In this document: positions 23,318-32,347 of the stretch, piece after piece
How positions within the stretch are numbered: position 1 is the stretch's first letter
Layout of the letters: every line of letters begins with the position of its first letter
Assembly: GCA_017303555.1 (NCBI GenBank)
Contig: JAFLCN010000003.1
Coordinates: 124,001 to 188,000 of the forward strand
Direction of reading: 5' to 3'
Source: Planctomycetota bacterium
GTDB taxonomy: Bacteria; Planctomycetota; Phycisphaerae; Phycisphaerales; UBA1924
DNA length: 64,000 nt
The notes under the pieces: generated by a model
Seen by the model: the letters and a program-made list of their open reading frames with translations, nothing else
Told to the model about the DNA's origin: nothing
Database searches by the model: none
Made by a program: the position numbers and the translations under genes

Positions 23318-23641
23318 ATGCACTCCCCGGCATGCGAGATCCCAACTGCCCCCCTCCGTTTCGAGCGTCGGCGCTCCGATCGCCGCGCAGCGTCCGGGTC
23401 GGCGGTGGCGGTTTTCAATCGCCCGAATCGTGCGCCACTGCTTTCGAGTGTCCGCGTCGCGGATGCCGCGCCGGGCGGCCTTGGTGTGTTCGCGGATGGT
23501 GAGATCAAGCCCGGAACGACGTTCCAGCTCTATCCCGACGACCCGGCACTTTCACGCCGAACCGGGCGTGTCGTCGCCTGCGTTCGTGTGGGCAAGAGCT
23601 ATCGGCTGGGCCTGCAGTTCCAGCAGGCGCTCGCGGCCTGA
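23318..23641 (+). CDS. PilZ domain protein
   Basis: A 107-residue protein that is almost entirely one PilZ-like barrel. R-F-E-R-R-R-S-D-R-R at about 13-22 provides the R-x-x-x-R that binds c-di-GMP. Beta strands follow with V-R-V-A-D-A-A-P-G-G-L-G-V-F-A-D (the D/N-x-S-x-x-G position reads D-A-A-P-G-G), then P-G-T-T-F-Q-L-Y-P and a closing Y-R-L-G-L-Q-F. The middle motif is degenerate, so ligand binding is probable, not certain. It lies 62 bp after the DAHP synthase gene and convergent with the glycosyltransferase gene. Confidence 0.75.
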   Translation: MHSPACEIPTAPLRFERRRSDRRAASGSAVAVFNRPNRAPLLSSVRVADAAPGGLGVFADGEIKPGTTFQLYPDDPALSRRTGRVVACVRVGKSYRLGLQFQQALAA

Positions 23642-23649
23642 TCGGCCGC

Positions 23650-24501
23650 TCAGGCTTCGTTGCGAGCGGCTTGTGCGTTCAAAGCGTTGTCGGCGACCGG
23701 CTTCGAACGGGCCTTCTCGCGCTCGCGCATCGTCATTTCTGTGAGCACGATGTGCTTCATCAGCGTGCCCGCCGCGGTGGAGGCCGCCGCGAGAATGCCA
23801 CGCCACCCGTCCCGCCAGGCGTTCTTGACGACGACCTGCTTCAGGAATGCCGCCGGGGCGGTTGTCATGACATGGAGCACGCCGCTGCGTTCACCCCGCT
23901 CGAAGAGCGCCTGCGCCGAGAGTCGCGCGTACGAAACCTGGCGCTCGAGGTGATCGGCGAACGTGCGGAACGAATCGTGACGGAGCGTGCCCCGAAGATC
24001 GCGCTCGTGCCCCGACCCGGGCAGCAACTCGAGCCGATCGTGCGGTCCGATCCCGCCCCACGCGGCATACCCCCTTCTCACCAGCCTCAGGCGCGGCTCG
24101 GGCTGCCAGCAATGGTGCAGGTACCGCCCCGCGAAAAAGACCTTGCGATTCACGCGATAGCCGGAGATGCGCTGATCGTCCTCCCGGACTGCCCGGAGGA
24201 TCGATTCGACCAGCTCCGCATCCGGCGGCTCGTCGCTGTCGAGGCACAGGATCCAGGGCTTGGAGCAGCGCATCAGCGCGAGCTGCTTTGTCTTGATGTG
24301 GCCGAGCCAGGCGGAGCGGATGACCGTCGCCCCGGCCCGCTCCAGCAGTTCCACCGTTCCGTCCTGCGACCCGCTGTCCACGGCGATGATCTCTCCGCCC
24401 GATTCCGGCCCGCCCGCGATGAGCGGGCGCACGGCTTCCAGCACACCGGGAAGCGTGTCGATGTTGTTCTTGCAGACGATGGAGATCGAGATCGCGGGCA
24501 T
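23650..24501 (-). CDS. Family 2 glycosyltransferase (WaaE/KdtX-like)
   Basis: A 283-residue inverting GT-A glycosyltransferase. The N-terminal S-I-S-I-V-C-K-N-N-I-D-T-L strand is followed by I-I-A-V-D-S-G-S-Q-D-G-T and the metal-binding C-L-D-S-D-E-P-P-D. G-G-I-G-P-H-D-R-L lies in the acceptor half. The order and the K-T-K-Q-L-A-L segment are those of lipopolysaccharide core glycosyltransferases of the WaaE group. A C-terminal amphipathic part rich in Arg may contact the membrane. It is divergent from a Kdo/WaaP-type kinase, so both likely modify lipid A or core sugars of the outer membrane. Confidence 0.85.
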   Translation of the reverse strand: MPAISISIVCKNNIDTLPGVLEAVRPLIAGGPESGGEIIAVDSGSQDGTVELLERAGATVIRSAWLGHIKTKQLALMRCSKPWILCLDSDEPPDAELVESILRAVREDDQRISGYRVNRKVFFAGRYLHHCWQPEPRLRLVRRGYAAWGGIGPHDRLELLPGSGHERDLRGTLRHDSFRTFADHLERQVSYARLSAQALFERGERSGVLHVMTTAPAAFLKQVVVKNAWRDGWRGILAAASTAAGTLMKHIVLTEMTMREREKARSKPVADNALNAQAARNEA

Positions 24502-25503
24502 CGGTTTGTTCGGCGGGTACCGGACGCAGAATGTTACGAGGTCCGCTAGGCTGATCGCGATGGCGTCCCTCGGGTCGTCCCGCCCGCCTCCACGGAGTGT
24601 CCTGAACGGCCTTTACGCATGAACGATCGTCGAAACATCCGCATCGCACGAATCGTGAAGGATTGGCGGGGCCGCGCACCGATGGTCCGCGACCTGATCG
24701 GAGCGATCGAGGGCGCGCAAGCGCCGGAGATTGAATGGCTGAAGCGGGGGCAAACCTCGTTTGTCTGCCGCGCCAGGCCGGACGGGATCGGCATCGTGGT
24801 CAAGATGCGCGAACTGGTGACGCTGCGCGATCGCGCCAAGTGCGTGCTCCGCGCTTCGCGCGCGTTCCGCCAGTGGAGGGGTGCACGGCGTCTGGCCGCC
24901 CGCGGCATTCCCGCCGCTCGCCCGCTCGCCCTCCTCGTCCAGTCCGGCAACCGTGGAAAGCGAATCCGCGAGTGGCTCATTCTCGAGGACGTGCAGGGCG
25001 CGACCGTGCTTCATTGGCTCGCGGCTCGCAGGCTTTCTGTCGTGGACCAGCACGCGCTCGCGCGGGCGGTGGGGGTGCAGGTCGGCGCGATGCTCCGCGC
25101 CGGGCTTTGTAACCGCGATCACAAACCATCGAACCTCATGGCCTCATTCGACGACGGGGTGCCGATCGTCACGCTCATCGACACAGTCGCGATCCGCCGA
25201 CGATCCAACCCCGGCGAAATGGTGCGCATGCTCGCGACGCTGCTGATCGAATCGATCGGCGTCGGCGTTGCGCCGAGAGGGGCGATCGCTTTCCGCGTCC
25301 TGCGAGACGCCTGCGCCGCCTGGCTTGAAGGCACCCTGGGCCGACCTCTCGGAAGCCACAAAGGCGACCGAAAAGCCCTGCGGGCGCTCGTTCGCTCCAC
25401 AGCGCGCCGCATCGATCAGTACATTCGCTTTCACGGCGATCCGACACCGAAGGACAATCCGCTCGTGGTTCCGCCGCCGAGGGATGGAGCGCGAGGAAAA
25501 GGC

Positions 25504-25750
<247 letters not shown>

Positions 25751-25806
25751 TTCCGATTTCGCCCGCGCAGTAGCGCGATCCGCCCCTTCCGCGTACCCTC
25801 TGCCCA

Positions 25807-26808
25807 ATGACTTCCGCCCCTTCCAAGCCCGCGGCTCCCGCCGAGCGCAAGCGCGTCGCCAAAGCGCACGCCGCATCGCAGGAAAAAACCTACCGAAAGA
25901 AGTCGAGCCTGAAGCCGCTGCTCACGCTGAAGGACCCCGAAGCACGCATCTACATCGGCGATTGCCGCGCCATCATCCCGACCATCCCAGAGTGCGCTGC
26001 GCAGAAGGTCGATCTGGTCTTCGCCGATCCGCCGTTCAACTGGAGCGTTCCGTACGACCACTGGCACGACGGCATGCCGCGGAACGACTATCTCGATTTC
26101 ACCTACGGATGGCTGAAGGCCTGCGCCGATTCGCTCGCCCCGCACGGCGCGATGTGGGTGAACATCCCCGACGACACCGCCGCCGAAATCGTGGTCTATC
26201 TCAAGCGCATCGGCCTGCACATGGTCAACTGGTGCGTCTGGCACTATCGCTTCGGTCAGAACAACAAGGCCCGGTTCATCAACAGCAAAGTCCACGCGCT
26301 CTACTTCGCCCGTCAGGACGATGCCAAGAAGCGCATCTGGAATCCGCAGCGCGTCCTCGAAATGTCCGACCGCGCCAGCACCTACGGCGACAAGCGCACG
26401 CTCGCCAAGAAAGACGGCATGCCCGCCGGCATGCGCGTGCCGATGGACGTCTGGTACGGCCCCAACTGGGGACGCATCCAGGGCAACAACAAAGAGCGCC
26501 GCCCGCGACATCACAACCAGCTTCCCGAGGTCTACCTCGAACGCGTCATCGAAGCGTGTAGCAATCCCGGTGATCTCGTGATGGACCCGTTCCTCGGCAG
26601 CGGCACAACCGGCGTCGTCGCCCACGCCCTCAAACGCCGCTTTCTCGGCTGCGAATTCAGCGTGCAGAACGCCAAGAGCGCCTTCGAACGCATGGAAAAG
26701 ATCGGCGCAATCAACCTCGGCAAATCCCGAGGCATGAGCAGCGCGATCGCCCCCAAGCGCCACGGGCTCAAAGGCTTCGACCCCAAGGCCGCCGCGGCAG
26801 CGCTCTGA
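25807..26808 (+). CDS. Beta-class DNA methyltransferase (N6-adenine or N4-cytosine)
   Basis: A 333-residue SAM-dependent DNA methyltransferase. A basic Ala/Lys-rich tail of about 40 residues precedes catalytic motif IV, F-A-D-P-P-F-N-W (DPPF at 74-77). A long middle with the target-recognition region follows, then motifs X and I near the end, with M-D-P-F-L-G-S-G-T-T-G (about residue 260). This order, IV before I, defines the beta class. No restriction endonuclease gene is adjacent, so it appears to be an orphan enzyme, perhaps epigenetic. The target sequence cannot be read. It lies directly after a repeat cluster. Confidence 0.88.
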   Translation: MTSAPSKPAAPAERKRVAKAHAASQEKTYRKKSSLKPLLTLKDPEARIYIGDCRAIIPTIPECAAQKVDLVFADPPFNWSVPYDHWHDGMPRNDYLDFTYGWLKACADSLAPHGAMWVNIPDDTAAEIVVYLKRIGLHMVNWCVWHYRFGQNNKARFINSKVHALYFARQDDAKKRIWNPQRVLEMSDRASTYGDKRTLAKKDGMPAGMRVPMDVWYGPNWGRIQGNNKERRPRHHNQLPEVYLERVIEACSNPGDLVMDPFLGSGTTGVVAHALKRRFLGCEFSVQNAKSAFERMEKIGAINLGKSRGMSSAIAPKRHGLKGFDPKAAAAAL

Positions 26809-26948
26809 CGCCATCGCACATCCGGTCGCTCCCAGGCCCCGTTCGAAGGCAAGAACCGCTCCCGAACGTCCGAAAGCCCGAAAAATGACGCCGTGAAGGC
26901 AACCAAACCCCTCCGCCGCACGCTACCTCTTACGAGGAAAGGGCTCCC

Positions 26949-27365
26949 ATGACCGAAAGCAAGACCCGTCTCGAAGAGATCCGCGTGCTCATCGTCGACG
27001 ACGACAAGGACGTCTTGGAGTCCTTCGAAGCCGCGTTCCAGTCCGAGGGTGCCCTGACGCAGCTCGCCATGGACGGCAACGAAGCCGTCCGTATCTGCCA
27101 CGAGGATCCGCCCGACATCGTCATCCTCGACATGATGCTCCCCCGTCGCTCCGGCTTCCTCGTCCTCGAAAAGATCAAGGGCCACGAAGACGCCCCCATC
27201 GTGATCATGGTGACCGCCAACGAAGGCCGCCGCCATCAGGCCTACGCCGAGAGCCTCGGCGTGGATAAGTACCTCGTCAAGCCCGTACCGCTCGCCCAGC
27301 TTCTCGATTCCGCCGTTGCGCTTATCGAGGCTGAGGAAGCCAGCGAAGGAAAAGCCGACCAGTAG
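26949..27365 (+). CDS. Single-domain response regulator (CheY-like)
   Basis: A 138-residue receiver domain with no output domain. The acidic pocket is V-D-D-D-K-D, the phosphorylated Asp lies in V-I-L-D-M-M-L-P-R-R-S-G, the conserved Thr in I-M-V-T-A-N, and the Lys in Y-L-V-K-P-V. A short acidic C-terminal tail follows. No histidine kinase is adjacent, so its partner must be elsewhere. An ATG at 26949 is preceded by GAGGAAAGG. The 140-bp gap upstream carries the promoter region. Confidence 0.9.
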   Translation: MTESKTRLEEIRVLIVDDDKDVLESFEAAFQSEGALTQLAMDGNEAVRICHEDPPDIVILDMMLPRRSGFLVLEKIKGHEDAPIVIMVTANEGRRHQAYAESLGVDKYLVKPVPLAQLLDSAVALIEAEEASEGKADQ

Positions 27366-27406
27366 CCCCATTCCCGTTTCCGCCCGTGTCCCTCTACAAT
27401 TGGGCA

Positions 27407-27778
27407 GTGGCAAAGAAGCGACAAATCGTGCTCATGAAAGGCAGTCTCACCGGCGTCGCCGCCCTCGCGGCAGGCACTCGCGCAACCCCCGCGCGCCAGG
27501 ATGGCCAGGGCGCACCGATGGGCACGGTCAAAGAGGTCAAGGAAATCCTCGCCGTCTACAACACCGCGCCCGATGGCTCGCCCCGCAGCGCCTCGCTCGG
27601 CACCGAAGTGCTCCACGGCCCCGGCCTCATCATTGAGCTTCCGGTCAATCAGGATGAAGTCACACAAGCGCTCGTCACCGTGCTCGACGACGACATCGCT
27701 TGGCCGGTCCTCAGCCGCGTCTGCAAGGCGGTCGCCTGGAAGATGATGGACGTCGAAACCGGCCGCGTTTTCGGCTGA
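27407..27778 (+). CDS. Hypothetical protein, about 123 aa
   Basis: Not recognised. A small alpha/beta protein. After a basic start (K-K-R-Q-I-V-L-M-K-G-S-L) there is an Ala/Gly-rich region and then V-K-E-V-K-E-I-L-A-V-Y-N-T-A-P-D-G. The core follows with G-P-G-L-I-I-E-L-P-V-N-Q-D-E-V-T-Q-A-L-V-T-V-L-D-D-D-I-A-W-P-V-L, which is rich in beta and acidic residues. The start is uncertain: GTG at 27407 is proposed, with GTG at 27386 and ATG at 27434 as alternatives. Its stop codon lies within the first unit of a 7-bp repeat array that runs to the next gene. Confidence 0.6.
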   Translation: MAKKRQIVLMKGSLTGVAALAAGTRATPARQDGQGAPMGTVKEVKEILAVYNTAPDGSPRSASLGTEVLHGPGLIIELPVNQDEVTQALVTVLDDDIAWPVLSRVCKAVAWKMMDVETGRVFG

Positions 27779-27808
27779 TCGCTGACAACTGACCGCTGAA
27801 AGCTGACC
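27774..27808. repeat. Five 7-bp repeats filling an intergenic gap
   Basis: GCTGATC GCTGACA ACTGACC GCTGAAA GCTGACC. The first unit contains the stop codon of the upstream gene (27776-27778) and the last ends two bases before the next ATG (27811). The inverted form of the same family occurs after tuf at 62847-62881. Confidence 0.85.
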
Positions 27809-27810
27809 CC

Positions 27811-28110
27811 ATGCCCACCTACGTCTACGAAGTCCTCGACAAAAAAGGCAAGCCCACCGGCGAGACCTTCGAGATCGTCCAACCCATGAAGGACGATGCG
27901 CTCACGAAGGACGCCAAAGGCCGCCCGGTCCGTCGCGCCATCGTCGCCCCTGCCGTCGCCGGCAAGTGGAGCCCGATCAAAGAGAAGAGCGCGATGAGCA
28001 ACAAGAACCTTGAGCGACTCGGCTTCACCAAGTACGAGCGCAAGGGCAAGGGCTACATGGAACGCGTTGCGGGCAAAGAAGGGCCGAAAAGCATCTCGGC
28101 GGATGACTAA
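27811..28110 (+). CDS. Small FmdB-like protein lacking the zinc ribbon
   Basis: A 99-residue basic protein. The first residues M-P-T-Y-V-Y-E-V-L, followed by E-T-F-E-I-V-Q-P-M-K-D-D-A-L and G-R-P-V-R-R-A-I, follow the pattern of FmdB-type regulators (MPTYEY-C-x2-C ... FE-x-x-Q-x-x-x-D). None of the four zinc Cys is present. It could be a diverged relative that has lost its metal site; the function is unknown. A Lys/Gly-rich tail follows. The gap to the next gene is 8 bp. Confidence 0.55.
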   Translation: MPTYVYEVLDKKGKPTGETFEIVQPMKDDALTKDAKGRPVRRAIVAPAVAGKWSPIKEKSAMSNKNLERLGFTKYERKGKGYMERVAGKEGPKSISADD

Positions 28111-28118
28111 GCAACGAT

Positions 28119-28763
28119 ATGAAACGGAAGTTCTTTTCTAGGACGGTTGTGCGAGCGGTTGTGTGCACGTTGACTTGCATCGCAGTATTGGCCGCTTGTG
28201 CTGCGGACGGAAGTTCAGGACCGTCGTCAGCCGCAACTGTCCCACCAACGGCCAAGTTCGCACTCGTTCCCGCCGGCCAGCTTGCTCGCGTTCAAGAGTG
28301 TCGGATTGAGAGTTCGCGATCCGGCGGAAGCGCCGACAAATACGTTGTTTCGCCTTCGGTGAACGTTGATACCGTCGCAATTTCATTGCATTCCTACAGA
28401 GGTCTGGATTTCCACGAAGAAGTTCCATTTGCAGGCGGCTTTCCGTCGTTTGTTGAGCTACTAGTGGAAGGCACAAACGACTTGCTTTCGCGGCAAGCCA
28501 ACGAGCCGGAAACGATCGAATCGGCGACAACGCTTTCTATTGAACTAGATTTCGTTCAAGTTCGCTGCGCCGTTTCGGTCACATGCTCGCCATCAGACAT
28601 GTTCGCGCGGATCGAATCTTCGAATTCGCTTCGCAAAGCTCTCGACTTGATTGGAAGTCGTATGGGGAAGGACTATCGAATTTGGGATGAGCCCGGACCT
28701 GACAAGGACATGATCAATTTTCATGGCGACTCGACCACTTTTCAGCCGGGTTCGGCGCGATAG
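28119..28763 (+). CDS. Lipoprotein, hypothetical
   Basis: A 214-residue predicted lipoprotein. It has a basic start (MKRKFFSR), a hydrophobic helix and a lipobox L-A-A-C with Cys near residue 27. The mature domain has two pairs of Cys-containing strands (E-C-R-I-E-S and V-R-C-A-V-S-V-T-C-S) that may form disulfides. Its codon use looks more AT-rich than that of its neighbours. No family recognised. Convergent with the desaturase gene, 9 bp apart. Confidence 0.6.
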   Translation: MKRKFFSRTVVRAVVCTLTCIAVLAACAADGSSGPSSAATVPPTAKFALVPAGQLARVQECRIESSRSGGSADKYVVSPSVNVDTVAISLHSYRGLDFHEEVPFAGGFPSFVELLVEGTNDLLSRQANEPETIESATTLSIELDFVQVRCAVSVTCSPSDMFARIESSNSLRKALDLIGSRMGKDYRIWDEPGPDKDMINFHGDSTTFQPGSAR

Positions 28764-28772
28764 TCCTTTGTT

Positions 28773-30398
28773 TCATACGGCGGCTGCTGTTTCGCGGACC
28801 GTCATCTCCCGCGCCACATCCCCCGCATATTCAAGCCCCGCCTCTTCGCACAGCATCCGCGAAGAAATCTGCGACGACAGGAAGATCGTCGGCAATCCGC
28901 TCCCCGGGTGCGTCCCGCCGCCAACCAGATACACGTTCTCCGTAAACGGCAGCTTGTTCTGAGGCCGCTTGTGCAGCATCTGTCCGAGGTTGTGTGCGAG
29001 GTTGAACGTCGCGCCGAAGTTAATGTTCATCCCCTTCCATGTTTCCGGTGTGTACATCACCTCCGCGCGGATCCGCTCGCGGAAGTTCTTTCCGAGCGCC
29101 TCTTCGCCCAGCACCTGCTCCATCCGCTTCAGCGCGATCTCGCGGTACGCGGCCTTTTCCTTCTCCCAGTTCACGCCCGCGGCAGCCGCCTGCTGCAAAT
29201 TCGCGATCGGGATCAGTACATACAACGCGCTGTTTCCCGGAGGCGCGAGCGTCGGGTCCAGCCCGCTCGGGTTGCACACGTAAATGCTCGGTTCCTGAGG
29301 CAGTTCACCCGTCTTGGTGATCTGCTCCAGATTCCCCTGATAATCCTCCGCGATGCAGATCGTGTGGTGGGGCAAGTTCACCTTGCCCTCGATCCCCAGA
29401 TACAGCATGAACGTCGAGCACGAGTACTTGCGCGAATCAAGCGTCTTCTCCGTGTACGCCCTGCCCGCGGCAGCACGCACATTCTCCGGAATCAGCTTCT
29501 TCATCGCCCACGTCGCATCCGCATTGATCACCACATGATCAAACTGCTGGTGCCGCCCGCCCGACACCACAGCCGAAGCCCGCTGCCCCTGGAACTCAAT
29601 CCGCTCCACCGGCGCGCTCGTGCGAATTTCCGCGCCATGCTCCGTCGCCACCGCCGCCATCGCTTCCATCAGCGCATTACACCCGCCGATCGGATGCCAC
29701 ACGCCGTACTCATACTCAATAAACGGCAAAATCGTGAACAGGCTCGGGCAGTCGTACGGGCTCATGCCCAGGTACTTGCTCTGGAAACTCACCGCCAGCT
29801 TCGTCGCCGGATCGGTGAAGTACTTGCCCAGCAACTGATGCACGCTCAAATCCGGCCGCAAAACCGGCCCGACCTTCAGCGTGTCCAGCCACGTGTTCTT
29901 GCCGAACAAATCCAGCGGCGACCGCATCGGGTTCCGAAGGATGCTCTCGCTGTGCCGCAGCTTGTACCGGTTGTCCGCGATGAACCGCGGGAAGTTCTCG
30001 CCATCCTTCTTGTTGATCTTTCCGAGCCGCCTCGACATCTCGGCGATGTCCTGCGTCGTATCAACAACCAGTGACGACCCGTCCTTATTCCGGCCCACCA
30101 TCAGCAGCCGGTACATCGGGTCGAGCCGCTTGAGTTCGACGTAATCTCCCAGCCTCCGCCCTGCCGCGGCAAACACTTCTTCGAGCACATACGGCATCAT
30201 GAAGAACGTCGGCCCGGTATCAAAGTGATACTCGCCGCCGTCTGTCCCCTTGCTCGTGATCCGCGCCGTGCGCCCGCCCACGCGTGCCTGCGACTCAAAC
30301 ACAGTCACTTTCGCGCCGCTCGCCGCCAAAAGCACCGCCGCCGCCAGCCCGCCAGGCCCGGCTCCAACGATCGCCACCGATTGTCCGTTCGACTTCAA
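28773..30398 (-). CDS. Carotenoid desaturase, CrtI/CrtN family
   Basis: A 541-residue FAD-dependent desaturase, probably acting on a C30 precursor such as diapophytoene. The N-terminal dinucleotide fold V-A-I-V-G-A-G-P-G-G-L-A-A-A-V-L-L-A and F-E-S-Q-A-R-V-G-G-R-T are present. F-D-T-G-P-T-F-F-M-M-P follows, then Y-G-V-W-H-P-I-G-G-C-N-A-L in the middle. The C-terminal V-Y-L-V-G-G-G-T-H-P-G-S-G-L-P is the carotenoid desaturase signature. A second desaturase (41911) and an aldehyde dehydrogenase (40339) lie 10 kb away. Together they suit a CrtN/CrtP/AldH set for C30 carotenoic acids, as known in other planctomycetes. Which one desaturates and which oxidises cannot be decided here. Confidence 0.88.
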   Translation of the reverse strand: MKSNGQSVAIVGAGPGGLAAAVLLAASGAKVTVFESQARVGGRTARITSKGTDGGEYHFDTGPTFFMMPYVLEEVFAAAGRRLGDYVELKRLDPMYRLLMVGRNKDGSSLVVDTTQDIAEMSRRLGKINKKDGENFPRFIADNRYKLRHSESILRNPMRSPLDLFGKNTWLDTLKVGPVLRPDLSVHQLLGKYFTDPATKLAVSFQSKYLGMSPYDCPSLFTILPFIEYEYGVWHPIGGCNALMEAMAAVATEHGAEIRTSAPVERIEFQGQRASAVVSGGRHQQFDHVVINADATWAMKKLIPENVRAAAGRAYTEKTLDSRKYSCSTFMLYLGIEGKVNLPHHTICIAEDYQGNLEQITKTGELPQEPSIYVCNPSGLDPTLAPPGNSALYVLIPIANLQQAAAAGVNWEKEKAAYREIALKRMEQVLGEEALGKNFRERIRAEVMYTPETWKGMNINFGATFNLAHNLGQMLHKRPQNKLPFTENVYLVGGGTHPGSGLPTIFLSSQISSRMLCEEAGLEYAGDVAREMTVRETAAAV

Positions 30399-30455
30399 AT
30401 CCGCATCCTCCGCTTGACAGGAGTGGAGGGTACGTCGCTCGTTCCCGACTAGAAA

Positions 30456-31283
30456 TCAGCCGTTCGTCGGGCAAACCAGCGCGTCATACGCCGGAAGGAA
30501 GACCAAAAAGTCCGCATCATCCACCACGCCGTCGCCGTTCAGATCCGCCGGGCAGCCTTCCGGCATCGTCGGATCCGCGCAATCGAGCAGGTCGTACGCC
30601 GGAAGAAACAGCAGAAAATCAAAGTCGTCCACCACGTGATCGCCGTTCAAGTCGGCCGGGCACGGATGATCCTCCGCGAGCGCGAAACCGACGGAATAGG
30701 TCCCGCCCGTCTCGTTCGAGATTCCGTTGCTCACGATCTCCGCCGATGCCGCGATCGCCAGCCGGTACGCCCCGGCAGGAATCTCTCCTGTCGCGCCCGT
30801 GAACTCGCCGGAATAGGCAAACACCGTCGCGCTCCCCGATTCCAGCGTGACCACAGTGTTGCCGATCGAGCCCGTGGTCATCCCGGGATCGATCCGCCAC
30901 GTTCGCGCCGAATCGATCGTGAATTCCACCCATATCCGCGAGAGTGCCGAAGCGCTCCCGAGGATAAATCCCTCGCCCGCCGTCACACTCACAAAGAACG
31001 ATCCCGTCGCGCTCAGGCCGGTTTCCGACATCTCGAGCCCGAGCTGCGCCCGCGCCAGCACGCCGCTCGTGCCAAACGCCTGATCGGCGTTCGCCGAGCC
31101 CAGAAACTGCGGGTACGCGCCCGCGCCGCCCTCTTCTGACAGGGTGCCCCCGCCAAACCCCGTGTTGATGCTGCTGCTGGCTTTCGCGAGCACGCTCACC
31201 GTTGCAGCCTGAAACTGCGCAAACGCGGGCGCAGCGACACCCAGAATCGCTGCCAAGCCGAAAACGCAAACGCCGCGCGACAT
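30456..31283 (-). CDS. Secreted protein with C-terminal dockerin-like pair
   Basis: A 275-residue exported protein with a signal peptide (MSRGVCVFGLAAILGVAAPA, then FAQ). The middle is a beta-sandwich-like domain of about 180 residues, rich in Gly, Ser and Thr, that I do not recognise. The last 65 residues carry two Ca-binding dockerin type I-like repeats, DLNGDHVVDDFDF and DLNGDGVVDDADF, each followed by L-P-A-Y-D. Such ends attach to cohesins or to other partners. The ATG at 31283 is preferred over a TTG two codons upstream. A second gene of the same type follows upstream on the same strand. Confidence 0.8.
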   Translation of the reverse strand: MSRGVCVFGLAAILGVAAPAFAQFQAATVSVLAKASSSINTGFGGGTLSEEGGAGAYPQFLGSANADQAFGTSGVLARAQLGLEMSETGLSATGSFFVSVTAGEGFILGSASALSRIWVEFTIDSARTWRIDPGMTTGSIGNTVVTLESGSATVFAYSGEFTGATGEIPAGAYRLAIAASAEIVSNGISNETGGTYSVGFALAEDHPCPADLNGDHVVDDFDFLLFLPAYDLLDCADPTMPEGCPADLNGDGVVDDADFLVFLPAYDALVCPTNG

Positions 31284-31409
31284 GACCAACCCCCTGCCGA
31301 TTCAGCCCGGATTCAACCCGGACCAGCGCCGGGCTCGGACCGCAGTCTACAGGCAGGCACCTGTCCGGCCTACGCCAATTTCACTCCGCCCCCGATCGTG
31401 AAACCGAAT

Positions 31410-32243
31410 TTACGGGCAGATCAGGTCGTTGTACGCCGCCGCGAAGAGGACAAAGTCCGCGTCGTCCACAACCTCGTCGGCGTTGAGATCCGCGGGGCAA
31501 CCCTCTTCGTGACGCCCGCCCGCCGACCCCGGACAAACAAGCGATTCGTACGCCGCGGCAAACTCGACAAAGTCCGCATCATCGACCGCGCGATCTCCGT
31601 TGAGATCGGCGGGACAGAGCAACCCCTCGATCACCTCGAACTCCAGCTCGAAGATGCCCACAGAATTGGCCCCGCCCGGCCCGCTCTGCGTCGAAGCCGT
31701 CAGCACGATCGTGTAGTCGCCCTCCGGAAGCGCGCCGCGGATCTCGTGGATGTGCAGCCCCTCGTACCGAAAAACCTCGTTGCCCTCGTGCAGCATCACC
31801 GCCGAGCCCACGCCGTTCAACTGGCTCACATCCACCGAGTGAATCTCAAAGTGGTGGGGCCCGTGCACGTGAAAGTCGATCTCGATCTTCGACTCGGCTG
31901 TCGCGTTCGCCGAAAGCAGATCAGCGCCCGGTGTCACCCACGCGTTCGCAAACCCGTTCGCCAGGATCAGCTTCGAGTTCATGAACAGCGAGAAATCGCA
32001 CATCGCGATGACGCTGCTCTGACCCAGCGTTTGCCCCGCGTTCGAGAAACCCTGCCAGTTTGGAAACTCGCCGCCACCCCCGGGTTGATCCAGGGCGTTC
32101 GAGCCGGCGTTTGTCGCCAGCGTGCTTGTCGCATCCGTCGTCGCCCGCACGATCGCGTTCGCCAGATTCACATGGCCAAACGCCGGAAGCACCGGCAGAG
32201 CCAACGCGCACACCCACCCGCCCGCAGCCGCCCGTGTGTCCAT
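31410..32243 (-). CDS. Secreted protein with C-terminal dockerin-like pair
   Basis: A 277-residue exported protein. The signal peptide ends near A-L-P-V-L-P-A-F-G. A beta-rich domain follows with K-I-E-I-D-F-H-V-H-G-P-H-H-F-E-I-H, unusually rich in His (a possible metal site), and G-D-Y-T-I-V-L-T-A-S. The C-terminus holds two dockerin-like repeats, D-L-N-G-D-R-A-V-D-D-A-D-F and D-L-N-A-D-E-V-V-D-D-A-D-F. It shares layout with the gene downstream at 30456 and may be a diverged relative. The start at 32243 precedes the signal peptide. Confidence 0.78.
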   Translation of the reverse strand: MDTRAAAGGWVCALALPVLPAFGHVNLANAIVRATTDATSTLATNAGSNALDQPGGGGEFPNWQGFSNAGQTLGQSSVIAMCDFSLFMNSKLILANGFANAWVTPGADLLSANATAESKIEIDFHVHGPHHFEIHSVDVSQLNGVGSAVMLHEGNEVFRYEGLHIHEIRGALPEGDYTIVLTASTQSGPGGANSVGIFELEFEVIEGLLCPADLNGDRAVDDADFVEFAAAYESLVCPGSAGGRHEEGCPADLNADEVVDDADFVLFAAAYNDLICP

Positions 32244-32347
32244 GGTCGCATCCTCGTGACGCGGCACCGCCCGCGCGCAGCAGATGTCACCTGCGCCCCG
32301 GCCTCTTGCCGGTTCGGGTCATTCCGAGCACCGAATGCTCAATCGCT

